NCBI GenBank assembly: GCA_963781595.1
Contig: CAWAGG010000006.1
Span: forward strand, 2,542,001 to 2,606,000
Origin: JBEDUK01 sp963781595
GTDB lineage: Bacteria; Actinomycetota; UBA4738
Length of the DNA stretch: 64,000 nucleotides
Reading direction: 5' to 3'
A program made the position numbers and the translations under genes. Under the pieces are notes generated by a model. The model was not told the origin of the DNA. It did not search any database and saw only the letters and a list, made by a program, of their open reading frames with translations. Below, piece after piece: positions 24,643-33,800 of the stretch; the stretch's first letter is position 1, and each line of letters opens with the position of its first letter.

Positions 24643-25670
24643 CCGCGCTCCTGCCGCGTGTCCCGCGAAGCGCGCAACGCGCCCGCGAGCGCGCGGACCG
24701 TCTCCTCCAACCCGACCCTCGACGTGTAGCCGGCCGCCAATCTGTGTCCGCCGCCGCCGAAGCTCACGGCGACGGAGCCGACGTCCGCGGCGCCGCGGGA
24801 TCGCAGGCTGACCTTCAGCTTCGCGTCCCGCTGCTCTTTGATCACGCACGCGACGTCGGCCTCACGGGCCATCCGAACGGCGTCGATCAGGTCGTCGGTG
24901 TCGGAGAGCCTGGCGCCCGTCGCCGCCAGGTCGGCCTGCGTCAGGTGCGTCCACACGAGGTCGGCCTCCTCGACCAGCTCGAGACGCTCCAGCGCCCGCC
25001 CCGAGAGGCGGAGCGCGGCGACCGACGAGTCCTCGTAGAGGGCTCGCGCGAGCCGCGCGTGATCGAAGTCGAACGCCCGCAGCTCGGCCGCGAACCTCAG
25101 CGTTTCCGCGGTCACCGCCTGGTACTGGAACCGCCCCGTGTCGGTGATCAAGCCCGCATACAGGAACGCCGCGGCGTCGTCGGGGATCGGCCCTCCGATC
25201 GCGCGGATCACCCGGTACGCGACCTCTGCGGTCGAGGTCGCCGTCGGATCCAGGACGAGGATGTCGCCGAACCCCGGGTTCGAGACGTGGTGGTCGAGCA
25301 CGATCAGGAGCCCGGCGCGCTCGGCGTTCGGTAGCAACGTCGCGAGCCGGTCCGGCGAGGCGGTGTCGAGGGCCACCATCACGGCGGGTTCCTTCGGGAA
25401 CCGAGCGACGGACACGATCGGGGGAAGGTCCGTGAACGGTTCGAGCCAGCGCGGGAGCTCGAGCGGTTCGTTCGGCCACGAACAGACCACGGTGAGGCCT
25501 CGCGAGCGGAGGAACGTCGCCAGGCCGAGCATCGATCCGATCGCGTCCGGGTCGGGATTGACGTGGCCGGCGAGAGCGACGCTCGTTGCGGACGACAGGG
25601 CCTCGGCCGCCCGCGCGATCGCATCGGCGACGCCGCCGGCCGCTGCGGCCGTCCGCGACTCGGCCGTCAC
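24639..25670 (-). CDS. nrnA: DHH/DHHA1 phosphoesterase, NrnA-like (oligoribonuclease / pAp phosphatase)
   Basis: NrnA-type enzymes degrade short oligoribonucleotides and dephosphorylate 3'-phosphoadenosine 5'-phosphate. The 343 residues contain the DHH-family motifs GHVNPDPDAIGS (residues 35-46), VALDTASPDR, LDHHVSN and LITDTGRFQYQ. The DHHA1 motif GGGGHRLAAG lies near the end. All predicted metal-binding Asp/His residues are present. It starts with GTG overlapping the rbfA stop (GTGA), and its stop overlaps truB. The rbfA-nrnA-truB order is common in Firmicutes and Actinobacteria. Confidence 0.93.
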   Translation of the reverse strand: MTAESRTAAAAGGVADAIARAAEALSSATSVALAGHVNPDPDAIGSMLGLATFLRSRGLTVVCSWPNEPLELPRWLEPFTDLPPIVSVARFPKEPAVMVALDTASPDRLATLLPNAERAGLLIVLDHHVSNPGFGDILVLDPTATSTAEVAYRVIRAIGGPIPDDAAAFLYAGLITDTGRFQYQAVTAETLRFAAELRAFDFDHARLARALYEDSSVAALRLSGRALERLELVEEADLVWTHLTQADLAATGARLSDTDDLIDAVRMAREADVACVIKEQRDAKLKVSLRSRGAADVGSVAVSFGGGGHRLAAGYTSRVGLEETVRALAGALRASRDTRQERG

Positions 25671-26050
25671 GGCCCCTCGACCCCGTCCGCGGCGGCCTCG
25701 GAGGTCTCGCCGGTTTCGACCTGACGGATCAGCCCAGCGAGCCGGTCGACGTTCGCCTGCCCGACGTCCTCCCGGAACTCCAGCTCCGGCGTGAACTTGA
25801 GCCGGACGGTTCGTCCGATCACCGATCGGAGCCGGGACGTCGCCGAACGGAGCCCCGCTCCGGTCCCCGTGCGGTCGCGAGCCTCGCCGAGCACCGTGTA
25901 GAAGGCGATCGCCCGGCGCAGATCGGGCGTGACCTCGACGTGCGTCACCGTGAGGAAGCCGACCCGAGGGTCCTTCAGCTTCGGGATCTCCTCCGCCAGG
26001 ACCTCGCGGATCTCCTCCGCGACCCGGACGGTCCGTTGCCCGCCGCTCAC
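25667..26050 (-). CDS. rbfA: Ribosome-binding factor A
   Basis: RbfA binds the 30S subunit and helps mature the 5' end of 16S rRNA. The 127-residue protein has the KH-like fold of the family: VRVAEEIREVLAEEIPKLKD at the start, DPRVGFLTVTHVEVTPDLR (about 28-46), and the strand-helix TVRLKFTPELEFREDVG. The GTG start at 26048-26050 fits the family N-terminus; a longer reading would run across the upstream small gene. It is five bases from the DUF503 stop and overlaps nrnA by four bases. Confidence 0.94.
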   Translation of the reverse strand: MSGGQRTVRVAEEIREVLAEEIPKLKDPRVGFLTVTHVEVTPDLRRAIAFYTVLGEARDRTGTGAGLRSATSRLRSVIGRTVRLKFTPELEFREDVGQANVDRLAGLIRQVETGETSEAAADGVEGP

Positions 26051-26055
26051 GGCGA

Positions 26056-26349
26056 TCAGTCCTCCGGCCCGTGGAACGCCGTCGTCACGTCGATCGGCTC
26101 GACCCCGGGAAACGACCCGACGTGCCGCTCGACCTCGTGGACGATGCGGCGCAGCTGATGGCCGTCCGGGGCCACCGCCGAGACCCCGATCGCGGTCCGC
26201 TGCCACAGGTCGTGGTGATCGACCTCCGCGACGGAGACGTTGAACCGCGCACGGAGCGATCCGGTGAGCGACTTGACCACGTGACGCTTCTCCTTCAGCG
26301 ACCGCACCCCTGGGATGCGCAGGTCGAACCGGCACACCGCGGCCAGCAC
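26056..26349 (-). CDS. DUF503 / YlxP family protein
   Basis: The 97-residue protein matches the small YlxP (DUF503) family found between infB and rbfA in many Gram-positive bacteria. Its hallmark is the segment GVRSLKEKRHVVKSLTGSLR near residue 14, followed by RFNVSVAEVDHHDLWQR. The fold is ferredoxin-like. The biochemical role is not firmly established; a link to 30S ribosome maturation has been proposed from gene context. The start is GTG at 26347-26349, twelve bases from the infB stop. Confidence 0.9.
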   Translation of the reverse strand: MLAAVCRFDLRIPGVRSLKEKRHVVKSLTGSLRARFNVSVAEVDHHDLWQRTAIGVSAVAPDGHQLRRIVHEVERHVGSFPGVEPIDVTTAFHGPED

Positions 26350-26361
26350 GCCGACGTCTCC

Positions 26362-28533
26362 CTACGCGATCGTGCGCGCGGTCTCGCGGACCTCGTACGT
26401 CTCGATCACGTCGCCCTCGTGGACGTCCTGATAGCCCTCGAGGCTGATCCCGCACTCGTAGCCCTCCGTGACCTCGCGTACGTCGTCCTTGAAGCGGCGC
26501 AGCGAGCCGACGCGACCGGTCCAGACGATCGTGCCGTCGCGAACGAGGCGCGCCAAGGAACCCCTGGTGATCGTGCCCTGCGTGACCATGCACCCTGCCA
26601 CGACGCCCCGCGGCGTCCGGAACAGCGCCCGCACCTCGGCCCGGCCGAGTTCGACCTCACGCTCGTCCGGCGCGAGGAGCCCGGAGAGCGCCGCCTTGAT
26701 GTCGTCGAGCGCCTGGTAGATCACGCGATACAGCCTGAGGTCGACGCCCTCCTTCTCCGCCAGCTCGCGGGCGTTGGGATCGGGACGAACGTTGAATCCC
26801 ACGACGATCGCGTTCGAGGCGGCCGCCAGCGCCACGTCGTTCTCGCTGATGCCTCCGACGCCGCCGTGGAGGATGTCGATGCGGACCTCGTCCTGCGGAA
26901 GCTTGCCGAGCGCTTCCTCGATCGCGCCGAGCGAACCCTGGACGTCGGCCTTGATGATCAGGTTCAGGGTCGCGAGCTCGCCTTCTCGGGCGCGCATCAA
27001 CAGGTCGGCCAGCGAGGCACCCTGGCGGGCCGACGCCAGCTCCGCCGCACGCGACCGGGTCTCTCGTTCCTGGGCGATGTGACGGGCTTCGCGTTCGTCC
27101 GACACCCACCGGAACTCGTCGCCCGCCTCGGGGACGTGCGACCACCCGAGCACCTGCGCGGGCTTGGCCGGCCCGGCCTCCTCGAGGGGCTGCATGTTCT
27201 CGTCGAACATCGCCCGCGCCTTGGCGAACACCGTCCCGGCGACCACGGCATCCCCCGGGCGGAGCGTCCCGCGCTCGACCAGCACGGTCGCGATCGGCCC
27301 GCGGCCCTTGTCGAGATGCGCCTCCAGGATGACGCCACGCGGATGCGTCTCGGGATCGGCCTTCAGCTCCAGCAGGTCGGCGACCAGCCCGATCGTCTCC
27401 AGGAGCGTGTCGAGGTTCGTGCCGCTCTTCGCGGAGACGTCGACGAACTCGTACTCGCCCCCCCACTCGACCGGGACGACGCCGCGCTCGACGAGCTGTT
27501 GGCGGACGCGCTGCGGATCGGCCTCCTCCTTGTCGATCTTGTTCACGGCCACGACGATCGGCACCCCGGCCGCCTTCGCATGGCTGAGCGCCTCGAGCGT
27601 CTGCGGCATCACGCCGTCATCCGCGGCGACGACGAGGACCACGATGTCGGTCGCCTGGGCCCCTCGGGCCCGCATCGCCGTGAACGCCTCGTGGCCCGGC
27701 GTGTCGATGAACGTGATCGTCCGGTCGCCGTGATGGATCTGGTACGCGCCGATGTGCTGCGTGATCCCGCCGAACTCCTCCGCCACCACGTCCGTCTGAC
27801 GGATCGCGTCGAGCAGAAGGGTCTTGCCGTGGTCCACGTGCCCCATGACGGTGACCACCGGGGGCCGAGCGACGAGCCGCGATTCGTCCACCGGCTCGGT
27901 CTCCGCCTCGTCCGGTTCGGTGGCTCCCTGCTCCACACCGACGATCTGCACCGCGCGACCCAGCTCGCCCGCGGCGAGCTCGATCGCGGCGTCGGAGAGC
28001 GATTGCGTGACTGAGACCATCTCGCCGGCCGCGAAGAGCGTCTTGACGACGTCCGCCGCCGAGACGTCGAGCTTCTCGGCCAGCTCCTGGGCCGTCGCTC
28101 CGCGCCCCACACGGACGGCCGCCCCCGGTGACGCGGCCGGCGCGCCCGCATCGTCGGCCACGATCGCCTGGGACGGGGACGCCTGCGCGGCGACCTCGGC
28201 AGCCGGCTCCGCGACCGCCTCGGGGATCTCGACGACCATGTCAGGCTGGTCGACCTCGAGGCTCGCGTCCGCGGCCTGGCCGTCCAGCCGGCCGTCGGCG
28301 TCGGGTCGGGGCGCGGCTCTGACCGCGGCCCGCCGACGGGGGACCTGCTCCTCGGTCGCGGTGCGCGGCTTGCTGCCGGGCTTCACGCGACCGCCGGACG
28401 CTCGCAGGCGCGGGACGGCTTCGTCGGGCACGGTCGAAGATGCCGTGCGACCCTCGTACCCCATGGCTGACAGCGACTCGAGGATGTCCCTGCTCGGGAC
28501 CCCGAGTTCGCGCGATAGCTCGTGAACCCTCAA
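26362..28533 (-). CDS. infB: Translation initiation factor IF-2
   Basis: IF-2 is the GTPase that brings initiator tRNA to the 30S subunit. The 723-residue protein begins with an IF2-N helical domain (MRVHELSRELGVPSRDILES), a short Ala/Pro/Glu-rich linker and a second IF2-N-like unit (TAQELAEKLDVSAADVVKTL). The G domain has GHVDHGKT (231-238), DTPGHEAF and NKID. Domains II-IV follow and it ends ETYEVRETARTIA. It is shorter than Streptomyces or mycobacterial IF-2, mainly in the linker. The start appears to be TTG (28531-28533), with GAGGAG just upstream. Confidence 0.96.
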   Translation of the reverse strand: MRVHELSRELGVPSRDILESLSAMGYEGRTASSTVPDEAVPRLRASGGRVKPGSKPRTATEEQVPRRRAAVRAAPRPDADGRLDGQAADASLEVDQPDMVVEIPEAVAEPAAEVAAQASPSQAIVADDAGAPAASPGAAVRVGRGATAQELAEKLDVSAADVVKTLFAAGEMVSVTQSLSDAAIELAAGELGRAVQIVGVEQGATEPDEAETEPVDESRLVARPPVVTVMGHVDHGKTLLLDAIRQTDVVAEEFGGITQHIGAYQIHHGDRTITFIDTPGHEAFTAMRARGAQATDIVVLVVAADDGVMPQTLEALSHAKAAGVPIVVAVNKIDKEEADPQRVRQQLVERGVVPVEWGGEYEFVDVSAKSGTNLDTLLETIGLVADLLELKADPETHPRGVILEAHLDKGRGPIATVLVERGTLRPGDAVVAGTVFAKARAMFDENMQPLEEAGPAKPAQVLGWSHVPEAGDEFRWVSDEREARHIAQERETRSRAAELASARQGASLADLLMRAREGELATLNLIIKADVQGSLGAIEEALGKLPQDEVRIDILHGGVGGISENDVALAAASNAIVVGFNVRPDPNARELAEKEGVDLRLYRVIYQALDDIKAALSGLLAPDEREVELGRAEVRALFRTPRGVVAGCMVTQGTITRGSLARLVRDGTIVWTGRVGSLRRFKDDVREVTEGYECGISLEGYQDVHEGDVIETYEVRETARTIA

Positions 28534-28542
28534 ACCGCTCCT

Positions 28543-28854
28543 CTACCCTTCACGCTCGCGAGCCTCCGGGCCCGGCTCGGTGGGCCCATCGACTCCCCAT
28601 CCCTCGACAAGACTAGCGGCCCACCCAGGGTCCGCGCCCGTCCGGAGCGCCCGGAAGAGCGCACCTCGGCGGAGCGCGGACCGGACGCAGCCGGCCTCCG
28701 GATGCACGTACGCCCCCCGGCCGGGCGCATGCCCCGACGGGTCGATCGACGGTCGACCGTCCGGCCCTCGGACCACCCGGACGAACGACACCTTCGGGCC
28801 CCTGGTGCGGCACCCGACGCACGTCCGCTCGGGGAGGCGGCGCGCGTTCGCCAT
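28543..28854 (-). CDS. ylxR: YlxR family protein (DUF448)
   Basis: The 103-residue protein is a YlxR/DUF448 protein, encoded between nusA and infB across Gram-positive bacteria. Visible hallmarks are ERTCVGCRTRGPK near the start, the GRGAYVHPEAGCVRSALRRG signature around residues 45-64, and a basic surface. YlxR proteins bind nucleic acid, and a role in RNase P or transcription has been proposed. It is eight bases from nusA and ten from infB, so it is co-transcribed with both. Confidence 0.93.
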   Translation of the reverse strand: MANARRLPERTCVGCRTRGPKVSFVRVVRGPDGRPSIDPSGHAPGRGAYVHPEAGCVRSALRRGALFRALRTGADPGWAASLVEGWGVDGPTEPGPEAREREG

Positions 28855-28861
28855 CCGCGCC

Positions 28862-30175
28862 TCAGGGGGTCGGGGCCCCGTCCGCGGCGGTCCCGACTGC
28901 CTCCGGCGCGGTCCCGACGGAACCCGTCAGGGCGCCGTTCGTGCCATCGACCTCGACCCGGTCGGTGACCGGGTCCGCCTCCGCCACGGGCGCGGCCTCG
29001 ACGGCTCCGGCTTCGACCCGATCGACCTCGACGTCGACACCCTCGGGACCCTCGGTGGCGTCCGTGGCGACCGTCTCCCCAGCTGCGACAGCCTGAGGTC
29101 CAGCCTCGGCCTCCGGCGCGGCCGTTCCCGAAGCGACCGGCGCGGGCGACGGCTCGGGCCGGCCACGATCGTCATCGACCGCCTGGGTCTCGCTCCTGAT
29201 GTCGACCCGCAGGCCCGTCAGCTTGGCCGCGAGCCGGGCGTTCTGGCCCTCCTTGCCGATCGCCAGCGAGAGCTGGTAGTCGGGGACGATGACCTGCGCG
29301 ACGCCACCGGCCGGGTCGACCCGCACCTCCTTGACCTTCGCGGGCGCGAGGGCGTTCGCGACGAACTTCGCCGGGTCCTCGGTCCACTGCACCACGTCGA
29401 TCTTCTCGCCGCGCAGCTCGTTGACCACCATCCGAACGCGCGAACCCTTCGCGCCCACGCAGGCGCCGACCGGGTCCACGCCGGGCTCGTGCGAGGTCAC
29501 TGCCACCTTCGACCGGTGGCCGGGTTCCCGCGCGACGGCCTTGATCTCGACGATCCCCTCGGCGATCTCGGGTACCTCCAGCTCGAAGAGCCGCCGGAGC
29601 AGCCCGGGGTGCGTCCGCGACACGATGATCTGGGGGCCCTTCGTCGTCTTGCGGACCTCGACGATGAACGCCTTGAGGCGTTCGCCGTGGTGGTACGGCT
29701 CGCTCGGAACCTGTTCGGCCTGCGGCAGGAGCGCCTCGACCTTGCCCAGGTCCAGCAGCGTGTACCGGTGCGACTCCTGCTGGATGATGCCCGTGACGAT
29801 GTCGCCCTCGCGGCCGGCGAACTCTTCGTAGGTCATCTCGCGCTCGGCGTCGCGGAGCTTCTGGTAGATCACCTGCTTGGCCGTCTGCGCCGCGATCCGT
29901 CCCAGGAAATCCTCGGGGACCTCGGCCGGCTCCTCGGAGACCACCTCGCCCGTCTCCACGTCCAGCTCCTGCGTCCAGGCCTGCATCGCCCCGGACTCCG
30001 GGTCGAGGACCACGCGGACACCGACGGCCTCCTCGTCGAGGTCGGGATCGTGCTGGCGCATCCACGCCTTGTACGCGGACGCCAGCGCCTCCTCGAGCCC
30101 GGCGAGGATCGTCGCGAAGGAGATCCCCTTCTCGCGTTCCAGCTCACGTAGCGCCTGCATCAGTTCTTCGTTCAC
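28862..30175 (-). CDS. nusA: Transcription termination/antitermination factor NusA
   Basis: NusA binds RNA polymerase and nascent RNA and modulates pausing, termination and antitermination. The 437 residues show an N-terminal polymerase-binding domain (MNEELMQALRELEREKGISF), an S1 domain (REGDIVTGIIQQESHRYTLL) and two KH domains (GACVGAKGSRVRMVVNEL and SLAIGKEGQNARLAAKLTG). There is then a low-complexity Ala/Glu/Pro/Val tail of about 90 residues in place of the acidic repeats of proteobacterial NusA. It starts four bases after the rimP stop. Confidence 0.96.
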   Translation of the reverse strand: MNEELMQALRELEREKGISFATILAGLEEALASAYKAWMRQHDPDLDEEAVGVRVVLDPESGAMQAWTQELDVETGEVVSEEPAEVPEDFLGRIAAQTAKQVIYQKLRDAEREMTYEEFAGREGDIVTGIIQQESHRYTLLDLGKVEALLPQAEQVPSEPYHHGERLKAFIVEVRKTTKGPQIIVSRTHPGLLRRLFELEVPEIAEGIVEIKAVAREPGHRSKVAVTSHEPGVDPVGACVGAKGSRVRMVVNELRGEKIDVVQWTEDPAKFVANALAPAKVKEVRVDPAGGVAQVIVPDYQLSLAIGKEGQNARLAAKLTGLRVDIRSETQAVDDDRGRPEPSPAPVASGTAAPEAEAGPQAVAAGETVATDATEGPEGVDVEVDRVEAGAVEAAPVAEADPVTDRVEVDGTNGALTGSVGTAPEAVGTAADGAPTP

Positions 30176-30178
30176 CGC

Positions 30179-30658
30179 TCACACCTTCTCGCGCCCGCCG
30201 GGCGCATCCTTCGCGTCATCCCACTCGAACACGGTCCGCGCCTTCACGATGTCCGCATAGGCGATCGTGCGGTCACCGGCGTCCGTGCCGATCGTCACGT
30301 CGCCCTCGCCGGCGCGAGCGATCCTGCCGAGGATCGTCTCGGCGCTCGCGCCCGGCCGGGCCACGCGCACCTTCACCCGCTGGCCGATCCGGCGCGCGTA
30401 GTCCCTCGGCGCCTTCAGCGGCCGCTCCAGGCCGGGCGAGCTCACCTCGAGGCTGTAAGGCCCCGGTTCGAACCCCTCCAGGTCGAGCCGCCGGCTGATC
30501 CGCTCGCTCGTGGCGGCGATCGCGTCCAGGTCGAGCCCGCCCTCCCGGTCCACGGTCACCCGGAGGACGCGCTGGCCCGACTCGCGGCCGAACGAGACCT
30601 CGACGAGCTCGAGGCCGTCCTGCTCCACCGCCGGCTTGATCATCGCTTCCAGATCCAT
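30179..30658 (-). CDS. rimP: Ribosome maturation factor RimP
   Basis: RimP assists 30S assembly. The 159-residue product has the family's N-terminal domain (MIKPAVEQDGLELVEVSFGR), the LRVTVDREGGLDLDAIAATS strand-helix, the LDLEGFEPGPYSLEVSSPGL signature and a C-terminal SH3-like domain. The start is ambiguous. The ATG at 30656-30658 (MDLEAM) touches the GAGGAG ribosome binding site, while the ATG five codons later has GGAAG close by. It is the first gene of the rimP-nusA-infB operon and is preceded by a hairpin leader and an extended -10 promoter. Confidence 0.94.
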   Translation of the reverse strand: MDLEAMIKPAVEQDGLELVEVSFGRESGQRVLRVTVDREGGLDLDAIAATSERISRRLDLEGFEPGPYSLEVSSPGLERPLKAPRDYARRIGQRVKVRVARPGASAETILGRIARAGEGDVTIGTDAGDRTIAYADIVKARTVFEWDDAKDAPGGREKV

Positions 30659-30686
30659 CTCCTCGCGCCACCCCGCCGAACACGAA

Positions 30687-30710
30687 AGAAGTGGGCGCGA
30701 GCCCACTTCT
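30687..30710 (-). promoter_or_regulatory. Conserved-type rimP leader hairpin
   Basis: AGAAGTGGGC (30687-30696) and GCCCACTTCT (30701-30710) form a perfect 10-bp stem with a 4-base loop (UCGC in the transcript). It is followed on the coding strand by TTCG. It sits between the promoter and the rimP start. Hairpins of the GUGGGC...GCCCAC type precede rimP in many bacteria, where they are described as a rimP leader; the match here is by eye. Confidence 0.65.
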
Positions 30711-30740
30711 CGGCACTGCCCAACAGGTTATTACCGACGC

Positions 30741-30746
30741 AGTATA
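30741..30746 (-). promoter_or_regulatory. Extended -10 promoter of the rimP-nusA-infB operon
   Basis: On the minus strand TGC precedes TATACT, giving a TGnTATACT extended -10 element. No good -35 is seen at 17 bases, which an extended -10 can compensate for. The transcript would start near 30734 and carry a leader of about 75 bases with the rimP hairpin. Confidence 0.6.
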
Positions 30747-30849
30747 GCACCGTTCACAAGCGCGCAAGCAGCCCGGCCGCGACCCGCCCCCGCGAGCGAT
30801 GGCCGCGCTCGGCATCCCGTACGCGAGGGTTCGGTTCCCCCCTGGTGTG

Positions 30850-33800
30850 CTACGTCACCGTGTACGACTTCTTGCTCGCGGCAGTGCCTCCCGCGGTGAT
30901 CACCGAGATCTTCCCGCTCGTCGCGCCGGCCGGCACCGTGGCGGTGATCTTGCCGTCGGACACGACGGTGAACGATGTCGCGGCCACACCGTGGAACGTG
31001 ACGCTGGTCGCGCCGGTGAACGACGATCCGGTGATCGTGACGAGCGTCCCGACCGGCCCCGACGGCGGCTTGAACTTCTTGATCTTGGGCTTGACCTTGA
31101 AGTCGATCGCGCTCATCCCGCTCCCGCACGGGGTCGTCACGGACAGCGGCCCGGTCGTCGCGCCCGGCGGAACCTTCAGCGTGATCTTCCCATCGGAGAT
31201 CGACGAGAACGTCGACACCGTCACGGTCCCGCCGCCGGCCTTCGTGAACGAGACGCCCGTCGCACCGGTGAAGCCGGACCCGAGCACCGAGATCTTCTTG
31301 CCGACCACCTGCGCGGGCGGCTTGAAGCCGGTGACGGTCGGCGCGGGCGGGTCATCGTTCTGGATCGTGCCGAGACCGATCCCGTCGGAGACCCCGACGT
31401 TCGATGGGTTCGACAGGCCGACCGTGAACGTCTCGTCGGTCTCGAAGACGGTGTCGCCGATCACGTCGATCGTGACCTGCTCGGACACCACGCCCGGCGC
31501 GAAGGTCAGGATGCCGCCACCTGCCTCGTAGTCCGAACCGGCCTGCGCGGTCCCGTCCGCCGTCGCATACTCGACCGTCACGGGGAGGCTGCTCGGAACC
31601 GAGAGCGTCACGTCGAACGTCGCCGGGGTCGTGCCGGCGTCGCCCTCCGTGACCGAGCGGTCGGAGACGGAGATCGCCGGTGCGGCCTGCGCGACGAGCG
31701 TCACGCTTCCCGGCCCATAGTCGACCCGGTAGTTCTCCCCGCCTCCCAGGTCCAGCCCGCTCACCGTCGCGAACGTTCCGGTCCTCGACGCCGTGGTCAC
31801 GACCGGGAACGAGTCGCCCGCGAGCGGACCGAACCCCTGGGCGGTCGCGATCGCGAGCGTTCCGTCGAGGTTCGCCGTACCCGCCACGGACAGCACGTCG
31901 TACCCCGCCCCCGGCGTGGTGCCCGCGACGTCGACCGTCAGGGTCCCTGCCGAGCCCTGCGAGTAGTTCCCTGCGATCGACAGGACACCCGGCGACGAGC
32001 CGGGTCGAACCTCGCCGCCGCTGTTCGTCACCGGCGCGGCCACCGTGCCGTTCCCGGACAGCGTGCCCCCGGTCAGCGTGAGCGCAGGGGCGCTCAGGGT
32101 GCTGCCCGATCCCACGGACAGCGTTCCGGCGCTCCCGAGCGCGTCGGCCAGGCTCAGGCTCCTCCCGTCCACGATCCCGAGGTTGCCGGACGGCCCGATG
32201 GAGGAGAGGTCGCGGAGCCCGTCGTTACCGGATGGGTCCTGGACGCTCGAGGACGCGCCGTCGAGCACGATCGAGGCGTTGAGCGAAACGATGTCGGCCC
32301 CGACGAACCGCAGCGTCCCCGCGATCTCGAACGTCCCCCCGGTCAGGATATCGGGCGTCTGCTCGTAATTCGCGAACGGCCCGGTGAGGTCGAGACGCCC
32401 CGAGCTCACCTGCACCGTGCCGTCGTTGGTGAAGGCTCCGGCCAGGGTGGTGGTCCCCGATCCGGCGGTGCTGAGCGTGCCGGTGTTCGCGATCGTGGCG
32501 TAGAGCGTGGGGTCGCCGGGCAGCGTGAGGGGGCCGGCGTTCACGATCGTGCCGGACCCGTACAGGACGCCGCTGCCCGAGATCTGGGCCGTGGCGCCCG
32601 GGGAGATCACGACCTGGCGGGTCCCGCCGAGGGTCGAGTTCGACACGGTGGTGTCCATCGAGAACGTGGCGCCGGAGGCGACCGTGGTGATCCCCGAGCC
32701 GATGTGGTCGCCGTCGGTCCAGGTGAACGACGTGGCGACGTCCAGGGCGCCGGACCCGCCGAGCGAGCCGCCCGACAGCGTGAGGGTGGCCACCGAGGAG
32801 GTTGCATCGAGGGACAGGCTGCCGTGGGTCGCCAGCAGCGCCGCCGGGGAGAACGTCGCCCCGGCGGTGACCGTGACGTCGCCGCCGTCGAGCCTGACCT
32901 GGCCCGATCCGGTGAACGACGACGACGAGGTGTAGGTGGGCGAACCACCGGCGAACGCGAGCGTCGCGCCGCCGGCGACCTGGAACGACCCGCCCGAGGA
33001 GCCGATCGGGTAGCCCAGCGTGAGCGTGCCCGAGCTCACCTGCACCGTGCCGTCGTTGGTGAAGGCTCCGGCCAGGGTGGTGGTCCCCGATCCGGCGGTG
33101 CTGAGCGTGCCGGTGTTCGCGATCGTGGCGTAGAGCGTGGGGTCGCCGGGCAGCGTGAGGGGGCCGGCGTTCACGATCGTGCCGGACCCGTACAGGACGC
33201 CGCTGCCCGAGATCTGGGCCGTGGCGCCCGGGGAGATCACGACCTGGCGGGTCCCGCCGAGGGTCGAGTTCGACACGGTGGTGTCCATCGAGAACGTGGC
33301 GCCGGAGGCGACCGTGGTGATCCCCGAGCCGATGTGGTCGCCGTCGGTCCAGGTGAACGACGTGGCGACGTCCAGGGCGCCGGACCCGCCGAGCGAGCCG
33401 CCCGACAGCGTGAGGGTGGCCACCGAGGAGGTTGCATCGAGGGACAGGCTGCCGTGGGTCGCCAGCAGCGCCGCCGGGGAGAACGTCGCCCCGGCGGTGA
33501 CCGTGACGTCGCCGCCGTCGAGCCTGACCTGGCCCGATCCGGTGAACGACGACGACGAGGTGTAGGTGGGCGAACCACCGGCGAACGCGAGCGTCGCGCC
33601 GCCGGCGACCTGGAACGACCCGCCCGAGGAGCCGATCGGGTAGCCCAGCGTGAGCGTGCCCGAGCTCACCTGCACCGTGCCGTCGTTGGTGAAGGCTCCG
33701 GCCAGGGTGGTGGTCCCCGATCCGGCGGTGCTGAGCGTGCCGGTGTTCGCGATCGTGGCGTAGAGCGTGGGGTCGCCGGGCAGCGTGAGGGGGCCGGCGT

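Noticed and set aside
26071..28014. Long plus-strand frame opposite infB
   Set aside because: A high-GC shadow of IF-2; no start-site support or family resemblance.
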